This document shows positions 1 through 10,368 of a stretch of 64,000 bases of DNA, piece after piece (the first letter of the stretch is position 1; each line of letters opens with the position of its first letter). The stretch is taken from assembly GCA_036346255.1 (NCBI GenBank), contig CM070620.1, positions 33,539,609 through 33,603,608 on the forward strand, given 5' to 3'. Origin of the DNA: Ampelocalamus luodianensis (lineage: Eukaryota; Streptophyta; Magnoliopsida; Poales; Poaceae). A program made the position numbers and the translations under genes. The notes under the pieces were generated by a model. It did not search any database. It saw only the letters and a program-made list of their open reading frames with translations, and was not told the DNA's origin.

Positions 1-746
1 CTGGGGTGATTGTTCCGCTGCGGACATCTGGTTGGCAAAATGTCTGGTGGCGGCGAGCATAACGACTTTTGGTCGCTTTGTCGATTGCTTCCGAGTTGGG
101 GTTGTGATTGAAGGGTTGCGAAGTTTTGGGTAGGCGGGCGGGTGCTGAAGTTGAGTGCAGTGCTCTAAGCGAAGTGCAGGGTGAAACCGATTGAGCTGTG
201 ATGGCACGGTTCTTGCCCTCTGCTGTGATTGATGGTTTCCTTGCTGAGCCATCCGGCGTTTGCGGTTGTCTTCCAGTTCCTTGCGTTTGTCCTCTAGAAC
301 AAAGGCTTTATTGACCAGCTCTTGGAAGTCGGGGAAAGTATGGACGATTAGACTGACTTGAAATCCAGTGTTTAGTCCCTTCAGAAAGCGACTCTGGCGA
401 GCCTTGTCTGTGGCTACATCTTCTGCTGCGTAGCGAGCTAGCTGGGAAAACTTGTTGAGGTAGTCAGACACTGACATAGCTCCTTGCTTGAGAGCGCGGA
501 ACTCATCCTTCTTTAGATCAATAATGCTTTCGAGTACATGATACTGGCGAAATGCTGCAGAAAATTCCTCCCATGTGATATCCTGTGGCGTCTCGTGGGC
601 GGCACAGAAGTTCTCCCACCACTCAGCAGCTATGCCCTCCATCTGGTGAGTGGCATATAGGACCTTCTCACGGTCACTGCACTAGGTAAACAGCAGCTTC
701 CTTTCGATGACCCGAAGCCAATCATCTGCCTCTACCGGGGATACGT
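1..746 (-). CDS. Element B gag, 3' continuation (partial, one nonsense codon)
   Basis: On the minus strand one frame stays open from position 681 to the left edge. It has the retrotransposon gag look: a WLRVIERKL start, then EWWENF, a LESIIDLKKDEF stretch and FRALKQG, followed by LARYAAEDVATDK and a basic, Gln/Arg-rich tail. This is the structural capsid-like protein that packages element RNA in the cytoplasm. The same frame is broken once upstream by a TAG at 684-682, where related gags have Gln, so a C-to-T change is likely. The frame joins exactly to the segment at 13936-14253 once element A and one duplication are ignored. The zinc knuckle would lie left of the window. Confidence 0.85.
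742..746. repeat. Target site duplication TACGT, left copy for element A
   Basis: TACGT here directly precedes the TG of A's 5' LTR, and the same five bases follow the CA of A's 3' LTR at 13936-13940. A perfect 5-bp duplication is what Ty3/gypsy integrase leaves, and it fixes both ends of A. Confidence 0.95.
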
Positions 747-1390
747 TGACGAGGATTAAAACCTCTATATATTATCTTTCATATATAAAAGACCATACGT
801 CTTCATGGTCGTAACCTTTGAGGTGCACGACCTCACGGTGGTAGAGATTCGAGGTTACATAATGGGTACCTGGTGGACGAAGGCCCAAGCCAAACTTCCG
901 ACGGGAGAAGCGCTCGTAGAAGGTAGGCGATTCCAAGGTATATTCTCTACCGTATGATGAATGGAACACATGCATATTCCATACGACGTATCTTATCCAA
1001 GACACACCAGTAAATAACCTCCGTGCGGTTATATGTTTCATAGACATATAACCGCCAAACGGTTGATTCTGTATCAACCATCACTTGACTCCGACCAGAC
1101 GCAACGCTTTGCATCAGGCGCCTTCTCCGGAAGTAACTGCCACCTCTTCGAGGGCTATTTAAAGATGGAATCTGGGCGGATCAAAGGGGATCGGATCAGA
1201 CCATCAGAAGATAGAAAGAAAGAAGCATTGTCTTGTACTCTAGAGAGCAGTCCGTCATTCTGTCAGGATACGCCCCTTGTAAAATCTCAGTTCATACTAA
1301 TAAAGAGCAGTCCCATTGCAATCCCAAGATTTCCCACGTCATTCTCTCTTTTTTCCATTTATTATAAGATCGGCGACTTGATCGTCGACA
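747..1390 (+). repeat. Element A 5' LTR
   Basis: Begins TGACGAGG and ends ATCGTCGACA. It matches 13298-13935 along its full length, with scattered substitutions and short indels (roughly 90-95% by eye). A TATA-like CTATTTAAAG lies at 1155-1164 and would be the sense promoter. The 206-codon open frame starting at 1033 is only read-through of LTR and leader sequence. Confidence 0.95.
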
Positions 1391-1392
1391 GC

Positions 1393-1410
1393 TGGCACCG
1401 TCCGTGGGGA
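1393..1410 (+). other. Element A primer binding site
   Basis: TGGCACCGTCCGTGGGGA lies two bases after the 5' LTR. It resembles the TGGCGCC-type primer sites of Tat/Athila elements rather than the TGGTATC Met-initiator type used by the other elements in this window. I do not assign the tRNA. Confidence 0.7.
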
Positions 1411-1866
1411 ACGCGACGTGGAATCTTGGAAGACTGGTGTTGCTCACCGATTCTTTGTCCATTTCCCACTCGTAATCGCTCATGCGGTTATGTCGGGAAG
1501 TTGGGACGAAGAGAATTGGTTCGACTTTGCGGACTCGCCAACCTTGACATGGGCGCATGCATGCGCGCCATGGAGGAAAATAGAGCCTCTTCATCATCCT
1601 CCTCTTCCATCGAATCGCTGTTGCGAAACAAGCGAAATCGGCCGGATGGATGAGGATACACCTGCGATCGGTGGTGTTTCGAAGAGACGCTCGGCCGGTT
1701 GAAAGCCCGAAGGCTTCAAAGCAAGCCAGAACTCGCGGCCGGCAAGAAAGGTGAAGAAAACCCAACTCATCAACTCGAAGTCCAATATACTTTTGATGCG
1801 ATCATGGTTGATAGATACTCACCGCGGCTTCTAGCAATTCGAGAGCCAACCGACACTTGGTGGCGG
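1411..1866 (+). other. Element A leader before gag
   Basis: About 450 bp of untranslated leader or gag N-terminus. Short open frames exist on both strands, but I recognise no protein motif in them. It ends where an LTR-like block begins near 1867. Confidence 0.5.
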
Positions 1867-3907
1867 TGTCGATGAGACCCCGGTGATAAACGGATGGGGA
1901 TAATAAAACTCGACATCGATCGGCGATTCGCGCATCAGTGAGACCATTACAAGGACCTTAGTGAGGTGAAAACTCGATCACGATTATTCTCCATCGTGGA
2001 AACTCTTGGTGAAAACTACTAAACAAACTCTAATAACTCTAAAGAAGACAATTCTAATAAATTTGGCTCTCCATTGATTACGATGGAAGCTCATCGCATA
2101 AGGATAATTCTAAAATCAAGCTAGTTGGAAATTCACGAGGTCAATGCGATCGGCTCGGATTCAAATCAAGATCCACGGTCGTAAGTACGCTTGGTCACCG
2201 CGTGACCAAGCCTCAACATGTTCTCAATATGCATATGCTCATCTCTTATTCATCATCAATCTTACAAAAGACAACAACATTGTACCACAATAAATCATAA
2301 GCATAATTTGAGCAATCACCAAACTTAAACAATCATCAAGTAGGCCATCTTGCTATGCAATCATATATCAAAAGCACACAAACATAGCCAATCAATCACC
2401 CCATATAACAAACAATGCACTTGCCTTAACCGTGTGAGAATAGAGGCGTGAAGGCGGTGCTGCCTCTGGTACCAATCCACACTGGACATGAAGAAAACCC
2501 CATTCTAAGACCAACATTCTAGACCAAAATCATAAGTAGCATCGCAATTGAACTCGCTAACATCTTAGCATTTTCTAATTCTCATAATTTCTAGCGATCA
2601 GTCACTGCAGGCAGCTAGCTTCTAAAATACGTAACTTTCTGCTCGGGTGTCCAAATAAGATGATCTTGGACATTCTGGAAAGGTAATTAAAATTTCTAAA
2701 TAAACTTAGTTGGGAGACCCTCTGATTCGGCCATCTACTAGTCCTACCAATCCATTTAATCAGAGCAAACATTTCACGTCGGGTTTCTGAACAGCGACAA
2801 AGAAACTATCATAACTTCCTCTACGTTCGTCCGAATTTAGTGATCTTTAGTTTTCCTGAAAGCTAAGAGGATTAGCCTCGTTTTTCGTTATGGTGAGACC
2901 CTCTGAAACCCTCTAAATATGCGCTTCTATCAGGTTAAACAACACTAGTAATTCTGCTTCTCTACAGAAACACAGAAATACTAAGAAATTCATAACTTTG
3001 GCTACCGAGGTCGAATGACTTGATTCTTGTCGGCAATGAAAGGTAACTACGATATCTACAACTTTCTAGGAGAGGTCCAGACCCAATTCTACTTTCAACC
3101 TACGCAAAAACGACAATCTTTAACACTGCAGAACACCGACTTACTGACAGAAAACCGTCTCTGGACAGCAGTCCAACAGCAATATTCAGATGACCATAAC
3201 TTTTGAGATATAACTCCGAATTGATCGTTCTTTAACAATCTGAAAAGGTTATCGAATTATCTACAATAACCTAGTTGGGTGAACTTTCAGATTCTTCCAA
3301 TTTCCTATCATATTTCAGGAAATATCCAGACAGTTTATTCTCGTCAGATTTCTGGCAGCAGAAACTAAATCGACCATAACTTTTGACTCAGACCTCGGAA
3401 TCGAGTGAACTTGGCGGCCACTGAAACTTAAGAAGTAGGTCCAGATATCTCTAGGAGACCAACTCTTCAGATTCTGCCTCTAAGTAGTCGAAACAGATCC
3501 ATAACATACTGGACAGAATTGAACGAATTAAAGACAGACTGGATTTAAGCAATTCTACTCATAAGCATCTAATCACCAACAAACCTTGCAAGAAACCTGA
3601 TGTTACCCTTGTAGAACCGCTGAAGATCATGAGCGGAAACACCAACTTGCGATCCTCTCTTTCCCTTCTCACTTCTTCCTTCTTCTCTCCGGTGTGCGGT
3701 CCTCCACACATTGCCTCGCCACCACATAATGATGGAGATGATACGGCGGTCGGGCACCAAATGCCGAGTCACGAAGCGGTGGGCGTCCATCGATTAGTCG
3801 CTGATCTGCCTAGCCAATGCGGAGATCGAGCAAGACCGACGGGAGAACAGAGAATTCGGGCCATCAAACACCTCTTTACGGTAGAAACCACTGTAAGACC
3901 GGTAACA
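1867..3907 (-). mobile_element. Element I: LTR-like block (probable solo LTR) inside A's leader
   Basis: This AT-rich block does not look like gag leader. From about 3190 to 3420 it matches the internal part of LTR G (36935-37150 and 48575-48790) closely. Its left edge, TGTCGATGAGACCCCGG, resembles the TGTGGGGACCCCGG edge of E's LTR, and its right edge reads CCGGTAACA, so a minus-strand LTR starting TGTTACCGG is plausible. I found no convincing target duplication, so both ends are approximate. Confidence 0.5.
2600..3450. repeat. Degenerate ~180-bp periodic repeat in LTR I
   Basis: An (AC)ATAACTTT-like core recurs at about 2631, 2811, 2992, 3196 and 3376, giving spacings of 180, 181, 204 and 180 bp. 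Between cores there are partly similar stretches such as CTACAA and CTTTCAGATTCT. The units are too diverged to be a recent array. Confidence 0.6.
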
Positions 3908-4239
3908 ATCTGAGAACTGCGGCGAGTTAGAAATATGTTAAATACTTGACCATGTTTTGGCGAAACTCTAGGTTTTGCACGACTTGTAGGTCAAGTATCG
4001 GAGATTATCCAACGAGACCATGCGGCGCGCGGAAGCATATCGAGCGAAGGCAACCACGAGTCGGACCATGACTTCATCTCGGCATTCTTCCCTGGCGAAG
4101 CGTGGTCGTGTTGAGGTCAACTAACACAAGGACCGCCGGCGCTTCCGACCGGCGGTCATGAGGGAAGAAGATTGTTTGAGAATCTTCACCTTCACCTCGC
4201 CAACAAGAGCAAGCGCTTGGACTGATGATCTTGGTATCA

Positions 4240-5556
4240 TCTTAACGAACAGCGGTCAAAGGCGTTCTCGAACGCGTACGGCCGGATCGGGATACGGAAA
4301 ATCAGCGATGCGGTCGAGAATCGGTCCCGACCGATTATAATCGGCACCTTTTCAAAGAAAGCGCGTGAGGCGATCACGCAGGTTGTCGAGCTTTCTGCGA
4401 GGCTCCAAGCGTGCGTTGGCCAAACAGTTCCGACACGCCAACTGGATAAATTCAATGGGACCCAAAATCCTTTAGAATTTCTTGATTTATACCACCACTA
4501 TCGAGCGGCGGCGGCATGAAAATGTAATGGCTAATTATCTTCCCACGGTACTAGAAGGATCACCCGATCATGGTTGCTAAATTTACCTATCGGATCGTGT
4601 ATACTTGGGAGCGACTTTGCGATCTTCTAATTGCAAACTTTCGAGTGCGTCGATGCATGCCTCGAAAGGAGGATGATCTCCACGAGATCGGCAAAAACCT
4701 AATGAAACTCTTCGACAATACATCAAGAGATTTAGCCAAGTCCGCCTTTCGATTCGGAGGTTGCGAGTCTTACATTATCCGGGCTTTTAAAGCGGGATTA
4801 AGAAATCGAAGGTTTACGGAGGATCTAGCAATTCATCCCCCACGAACAACCATCGAGCTCTTCGACATGGCTGACAAGTACGCAATGGCTAGCGAAGCGG
4901 TCGAGTGGAACGAAGCCGTTGATCGAAAAGATAAGATCCCCCAGCCTGGTCTCGATAAGTCAGAAAAGAAGCAGAAGAAAGCTCTCAAGAAGAAGAAACA
5001 CGGCAGAACTAACAATAAGGAGGTTCTGGCTGTTCCTGAGAAATTTCCTAAAGGAAGAAAAGATTACTCTAGTCATAGCAAAGCAAAAGCTCCGACCAAT
5101 GAGTATAAGAAAAGCAAAAAATGGTGTCCTCTCCATAAACAAGCAGGACACGATTTACGCAACTGTCGCGCTTGGCAGAAGAAATTGAATGATTATTATG
5201 CAGGTAAATGTCCACTTCCTTCAATTCAAGAAATTGGGGAAACAAGCTCCAGAAAGGACAAGGATGGTGACGAGGAGATGGAGTATCAAGAACCTCAGCA
5301 TACTGTCGATGTAATTTTTGGGGGATCTTCTTCATATGAATCCAGACGTCACCTGAAGGCTATGGAGCGAGAAGTCAACCTTGCTGAAACTCCGATCATC
5401 ACCAAACCTTCAAGGTGGTCGGAGACAATAATCTCCTTTAGCAAAGAAGATTGCCCAATTCCTTCAACTCGACCGGTAGGTTTCCAATTGTCGTTGAGCC
5501 TACTATTAATAAACTGCAAGGTTAATCGGGTTTTGATAGATGGGGTAGTTCTTTAA
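4240..5556 (+). pseudogene. Element A gag (degenerate)
   Basis: Gag motifs appear in two frames. LDKFNGTQNPLEFLDLY lies near 4440-4490, then from 4570 a 328-codon frame carries TWERLCDLLIANF, a TTIELFDMADKYAMA stretch and a Lys-rich region. A zinc-knuckle-like WCPLHKQAGHDLRNC lies near 5122-5166, with the Cys-His-His-Cys spacing seen in Tat gags. The end of the frame enters protease (VLIDG) and stops through a frameshift near 5545. This would be the RNA-packaging protein; the frame change near 4500-4570 breaks its N-terminus. Confidence 0.75.
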
Positions 5557-6002
5557 ATATTCTCTTTGCAAGCGCATTGGAAGATATCACGATTCCAAAT
5601 TCTAAGGTAAAGCTTTGTGAAATATGCCTTCCATGGTATAGTTCTGGATCTACCGCCAAGCCAATAGGGCAATTATCCCTATTAGTTACGTTGAGAAACC
5701 CGACAATTTCGAGCGAGAAAAGTTTCTTCGATGTAGTGAATTTTGAAACAGCATATAATGCAATCCTTGGTCGTCCAGCCTTAGCAAAATTCCTGGTATC
5801 TACGCATTACGGTTACCAGAGTTTGAAAATGCCGGGACCAAAGGGTGTTATCACGGCCCGAGGTGATCAGAAAATCGCCTACGCATGTGATCGGAAATGT
5901 TTAGAACTGGTCGATGAGCTTCCGACCAGAGGAACTAACACCGCTACCATGCAGGTCAAACACTCAAGACCAAAGATAGCACCAAAGCCTTCCGCCGGAT
6001 GA
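5480..6002 (+). pseudogene. Element A protease region
   Basis: The aspartic protease active-site region is reached as VLIDG at the end of the gag frame, then continues shifted from about 5550 (NILFASALEDI). It goes on with FETAYNAILGRPALAKF and THYGYQSLKMPGPKGV, a block conserved between protease and reverse transcriptase in Tat polyproteins. The same block occurs in element C at 18826-18950. One small indel near 5545 separates the two halves. It would cleave the gag-pol precursor. Confidence 0.75.
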
Positions 6003-6880
6003 AAGAGGTACCACTCGGCGGCGCTTGAGAGAGTGCCAAGATTACAGTGGGAAGGACTCAACCCCAAATAGGAAGAGTCGCTCGTCTCCTTCCTCCGAGC
6101 AAACCAGGATGTATTCGCCTGGCAGGCATCCGACATGACCGGAGTCCCCATGGAGGTGATCGAGCATAGGCTAGCATTGCAGCCTGATAAAAGACCGATC
6201 AAGCAGAAGCTAAGGCGTTTGGCACCGATCGGAAAATAGCAATCGATCGGAGATTGACAAGCTACTCAAGTGGATTCCTCAGTGAGTCGACCACCCCGAT
6301 CGGCTTGCCAATCTGTAATGGTTAAAAGGCCAATGGAAAATGGCGTATGTGTATCGACTTTCTGATTTAAATAAAGCTTGTCAAAGGATGATTTTCCCTT
6401 CCTCGCATTGATAAACTTGTAGACTCTACTTAGGGTGTGAGTTATTAAGTTTTTAGATGCATATTCGAGATACCACCAGTTAATATGAGTAAAGAAGATG
6501 AAGAAAACTTCCTTCATCACTCCATTTGGTACCTCTTTGTTATGTAAAGATGCCATTTGGTCTTAAAAATCTTTGGTGCGACGTTCCAAAGGTTGATCGC
6601 GAAAACCTTTAGTACACAGATAGGTCGGAATCTTGAAGCCTATGTTGATGACTTGGTCGTAAAAGTATCAACATTGGTGACCACATTCGAACCTACAAGA
6701 GACTTTCAATAATTTAAGGCGTCATAACCTTAAATTAAATCCGGAAAAGTGTGCGTTCGAGTTTCATCCGGAAAAGCGCTCGGGTTTCTAGTTTTACGCT
6801 AGAGCATTGAAGCAAATCCGGTGAAAATAACCGCTATCGATCGAATCGTTCCCGAACACGAAAAGGAAGTCGAAGCTAAC
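6003..6880 (+). pseudogene. Element A reverse transcriptase (degenerate)
   Basis: Frames jump repeatedly, but the order of motifs is that of a Ty3/gypsy RT. VIEHRLALQPDKRPIKQKLRR lies near 6155-6220, a damaged fingers region near 6320-6400, and the catalytic YVDD as EAYVDDLVVK near 6640-6665. LNPEKC-like sequence lies near 6735-6755. It would copy element RNA into DNA. At least five stops or shifts are present. Confidence 0.75.
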
Positions 6881-7960
6881 CGTTGTATGGCGGCGTTAAG
6901 TCGTTTCATAGCGCGGTTAGGTGAAAAGGACTCCCATTCTTCAAGCTTATCGGAAACATGGAAGTTTTGAATGGACTAAAGAGGCAAGCGGCGCTTTTGA
7001 GGAGCATAAGCGGTATCTTACGAATCCTCGGTCTTAGTCTCTCCAAGATTGGAAGAGACATTGCTAATTTACGTCATTTACGCCACGCAGGCGATTAGCG
7101 GTGTATTGGTCGTAGAATGTGATCGTATCCAACGACCAATATATTACGTAGCGAAGTCTTGCATGGACCAAAGAACGATATCCACGATCGTAAATTGCTC
7201 TATGGTCTCCTTATGACTTCAAGGAATCTTAGACATTATTTTGGGCCCATAAAATGGTCGTACCTACGGATATCCGCTTGGTCAAGTCCTAGGTAACAGG
7301 AGTCATCGGGACTAATAGCGAAATGGGCGGTTGAGCTTGGGGCGTTTGACCTCCATTTTGTCCCTAGAACGCGATTAAGTCTCGAGCAATAGTAGAATTC
7401 ATTGCGAATGGACAAACCACGAACCATCCCAAGAATCCGATGCACGAGTTTCACGACCGGTGGACAATGTACTTTGATGGTTCCTTGATGCTTCAAGGCT
7501 CGGGGTTGGGTCGTTTTGATTTCCCTTCTTGGCGAACAACTTAAATCGCCATTCGGTTAAACTTTCTGCTACAAATAATGCGTGAGAATCGAAGGTTTCT
7601 TTGGCGGGACTTTGAGCGGCTCGTTAAGCTCGGGATTCGCAGATTGCTAGTGAAGGTGATTCTCAACTAGTAGCGAATCAAGTATGGAAAGAGTATCAAT
7701 GCTCTAGTACCAAGATGTCATCATATCGCGGTAAATGCGAAACTTGAAAAGCATTTCTTGGTTTTGGATCAACACATTCCTAGAAAGGAAAACTTTCTAG
7801 CAAACCAGTTGGCCCGGATGGCTTCCACACGGACATCCGTCCCGCCCGGAGTTTTTCTCGGGAAACTCGATTCACCCTCGGTAGTCGAGCCTTCCAAGGA
7901 CATAGATGTTAGCAAGGAGGTTGCACACCTTGATTCTGCAAGCATGGATGCTCCACAATT
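6881..7960 (+). pseudogene. Element A RNase H plus second (archaeal-type) RNase H
   Basis: The first RNase H follows RT: ALSRFIARLGEK near 6893, then LLIYVIYATQAISGVLVVE near 7060-7120. The second begins near 7460 with a damaged MYFDGS-like motif and ends with HIPRKENFLANQLARMAS at about 7770-7830, inside an open frame at 7758-8054. A second RNase H between the usual one and integrase is a known Tat-lineage acquisition. Both copies are broken here by stops. Confidence 0.7.
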
Positions 7961-9212
7961 TGATGATGGTTGGCGCCATCACGATCACGGTAGAGATTGG
8001 ATGACATCGATCTACAATTATCTTCAGCATGACATAATTCCGAAGATGATGTAGAGGCTGATCGTATTGCCAAAAGCCAAATCATACACTCTCATTGAGC
8101 GTACCTTATATAGCGAGGATCTCACGGAGTGTTGATGAGATGCATATCTCAATCGGATGGCATTAAATTGCTAACCGAAATTCATGAAGGAGTGCAGTGG
8201 AGCTCATCATTCCTCTGAGCATTTGGGCGGTAAAGCCTTTAGGCAAGGATACTCTTGCCAACGCCCTTCATGATGCAAAAGAGCTCGTGACGAAGTGCGT
8301 GCAATGTCGAGTTCAATAGCCGACAAGTACATCACCGTCTCAAGCTTTGCAAACAATCCCTCTTTCTTGGCCTTTTGCAACTTTGGGATTTGGACATTAG
8401 GACCTTTCCCAAAGGCACCGGGGCTTTGAGTTCTGTTCGTCATGATTGACACGTTCACTAAGTGGATCGGCCAGCGGTTGTAAAACTACAACGAAGCCGC
8501 CAAGAGGTTCCTAACAAAAAGCGTGATTACGGTTTGGTGTACCCGATCGTATAATCGCGATAGCGGTGCCTAGTTCTCAGCGGCAATTTTGAAGTGCAGC
8601 GAAGAACTAGGTGTCAAGATACATTTAAACTTCATTGCTCATCCACGAGCAATGGAGCGATTGAGCGAGCCAATGGTATCATAATACAAGGGATCAAGCG
8701 GCGAGTGTTCGACCGATTACTTCAGCGGTCGGGAGCTTGGGTTGAGAACTTCCCTCTGTATTATGGGCTATTCGTACCACAACTAGTCGTGCGACCGGGG
8801 AAACACCATTCTTTTTAGTTTACGGGGCTGAGGCTATGCTTCCTCCAGAACTAAAAATTGGTTCTGCTCGAACTTATTACTTTTTTGAAAGTGATCAGTC
8901 TGAACGACGACTTGACGACATCAATTTTCTTGAAGAAAGACGAAATTCAAGCCTTGATACGATCGGCAATCTACCAACAAGCCATGCGTCGGTATCACGG
9001 TCGTAAGGTACAACCTCGCGGCCTAGCTATAGGTGATCTGGTTCTCAGAAAAATCCAGAACCAAGCAAATCGCAATAAACTTTCACCTAAATGGGAAGGT
9101 CCATACACGTGGTCGAAGTAACCCACCGAGGATCGGTGCAGTTAGCTATGTCGGATGGGCGAGTTTTATCTAATTCTTGGAATATTGATCAATTGCGTAA
9201 GTTCTATGTTTA
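7961..9212 (+). pseudogene. Element A integrase (degenerate)
   Basis: A damaged zinc-binding N-terminus lies near 8080-8300 (SEHLGGKAFRQGY). Core remnants follow: VMIDTFTKWI near 8440 and AHPRAMERLSEPM near 8640-8670. The C-terminal region (LDDINFLEER, near 8910) ends with WNIDQLRKFYV at about 9179-9211. It would insert element DNA. Several frameshifts separate the parts; the order of motifs is still that of one integrase. Confidence 0.7.
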
Positions 9213-10368
9213 ATTTCATGTATTTCATTTTTATTCTTTTTCTTCAATAAAGATGCTTTTCCTTAAAAATGATAAGTATGGTTGTTTATACTTATTATTT
9301 GTTGCATCTAGTCGTATGCCATTCCGTTCTTGGTTGGTGGAGAAGACTCTCATTCTCTCCGATATTCCTTCTTTGGGATCTCCACTACTCATGGTTGTTG
9401 ACTTAAATGTCACCAATCACATTGGTTTTAGCCGTGATCATTGCTTCAATGATACACATTCACGACCAGGACATTCTTTTCTTAAAGAGTCATACGAGTA
9501 TAAGGAGTACCAACTCGAACGATTTACTTGGCTTTCGTTTCTTGAAATTGACGATTGTTATTTTATTTCAACATTACATTTCTAATCAAGTTTGGCTCTT
9601 GGTCGGGACACGAAAGCCTCCCAGTGAAGTCTCTCCTCTCTGCGTGGTCACCTTGCTGGAAGGAGCTTCCTAGTGACGGTCCTTTTCCTCGATCCTCGCC
9701 GCGGTCGGTTTGAGAATGAGCACGTTTAGTGAAATATTTTACAAATCTTGATTCTTAAGATTCGATCGACCAGATCCGAATATTTCCTAAACAACGGTAC
9801 TTATCTCTTCATTTCATTTCTTGCATACATTCTTAATGCATATCTTCTTATAAGCAAGATCTAGTCTTTGTTATGTCTTCGACTACAAGTGGTATTCCAT
9901 AGTACTTGATAATGGGCAAAATCTAGACTAGCGAGTAAGTCGTCGCTTGGTTCCACCACATGATTTCCTAGTATTTCCTAGATCATTGTCATACACATTA
10001 TCAACACTCTTACCATGGTCATCGTTATTACTCAATTACGGTCTCTTCGCTTTCTTTTAGTAACGTTCATCTACTAACATAAGCGATCGAGGCTAGGAGA
10101 TATATGAGTATTTAACAACATTAATAAGACAAAGTAGGATCTTCTTTGATAAAAGGTAAGTTTTCTTTTACATCGTCTAAAGTTACATTCATTTACATGT
10201 TGAGACCACGGTGGTCGCTATGTGATGGAGATCCGACTTCCATTTCTTACGCAACTTTCTCTCAGAGAGGTCTTACTTCCTCGAGAAGTTTTGTTGCTTC
10301 ACTTTGAGCGATCGAAGTCCTCTTCCACGGCTTTAAGACTAACAGAGGGGTGGAAGCCTTTAATTTTG
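9213..10368 (+). other. Spacer between element A pol and antisense ORF
   Basis: About 1.15 kb of AT-rich sequence without a recognisable domain. Open frames of up to 110 codons at 9253-9585 and 9407-9673 have no motif I know and overlap each other. Long non-coding tails after pol are usual in Tat elements. Confidence 0.55.

Noticed and set aside
1033..1765. Frames of 94-206 codons across the A 5' LTR and leader
   Set aside because: They cross the LTR end and primer site, and the same LTR sequence at 13680-13973 gives a different product.
2220..3560. Possible centromeric satellite (155-180 bp period)
   Set aside because: The periodic units are strongly diverged, few in number and confined to LTRs; no run of near-identical monomers as in a satellite array.
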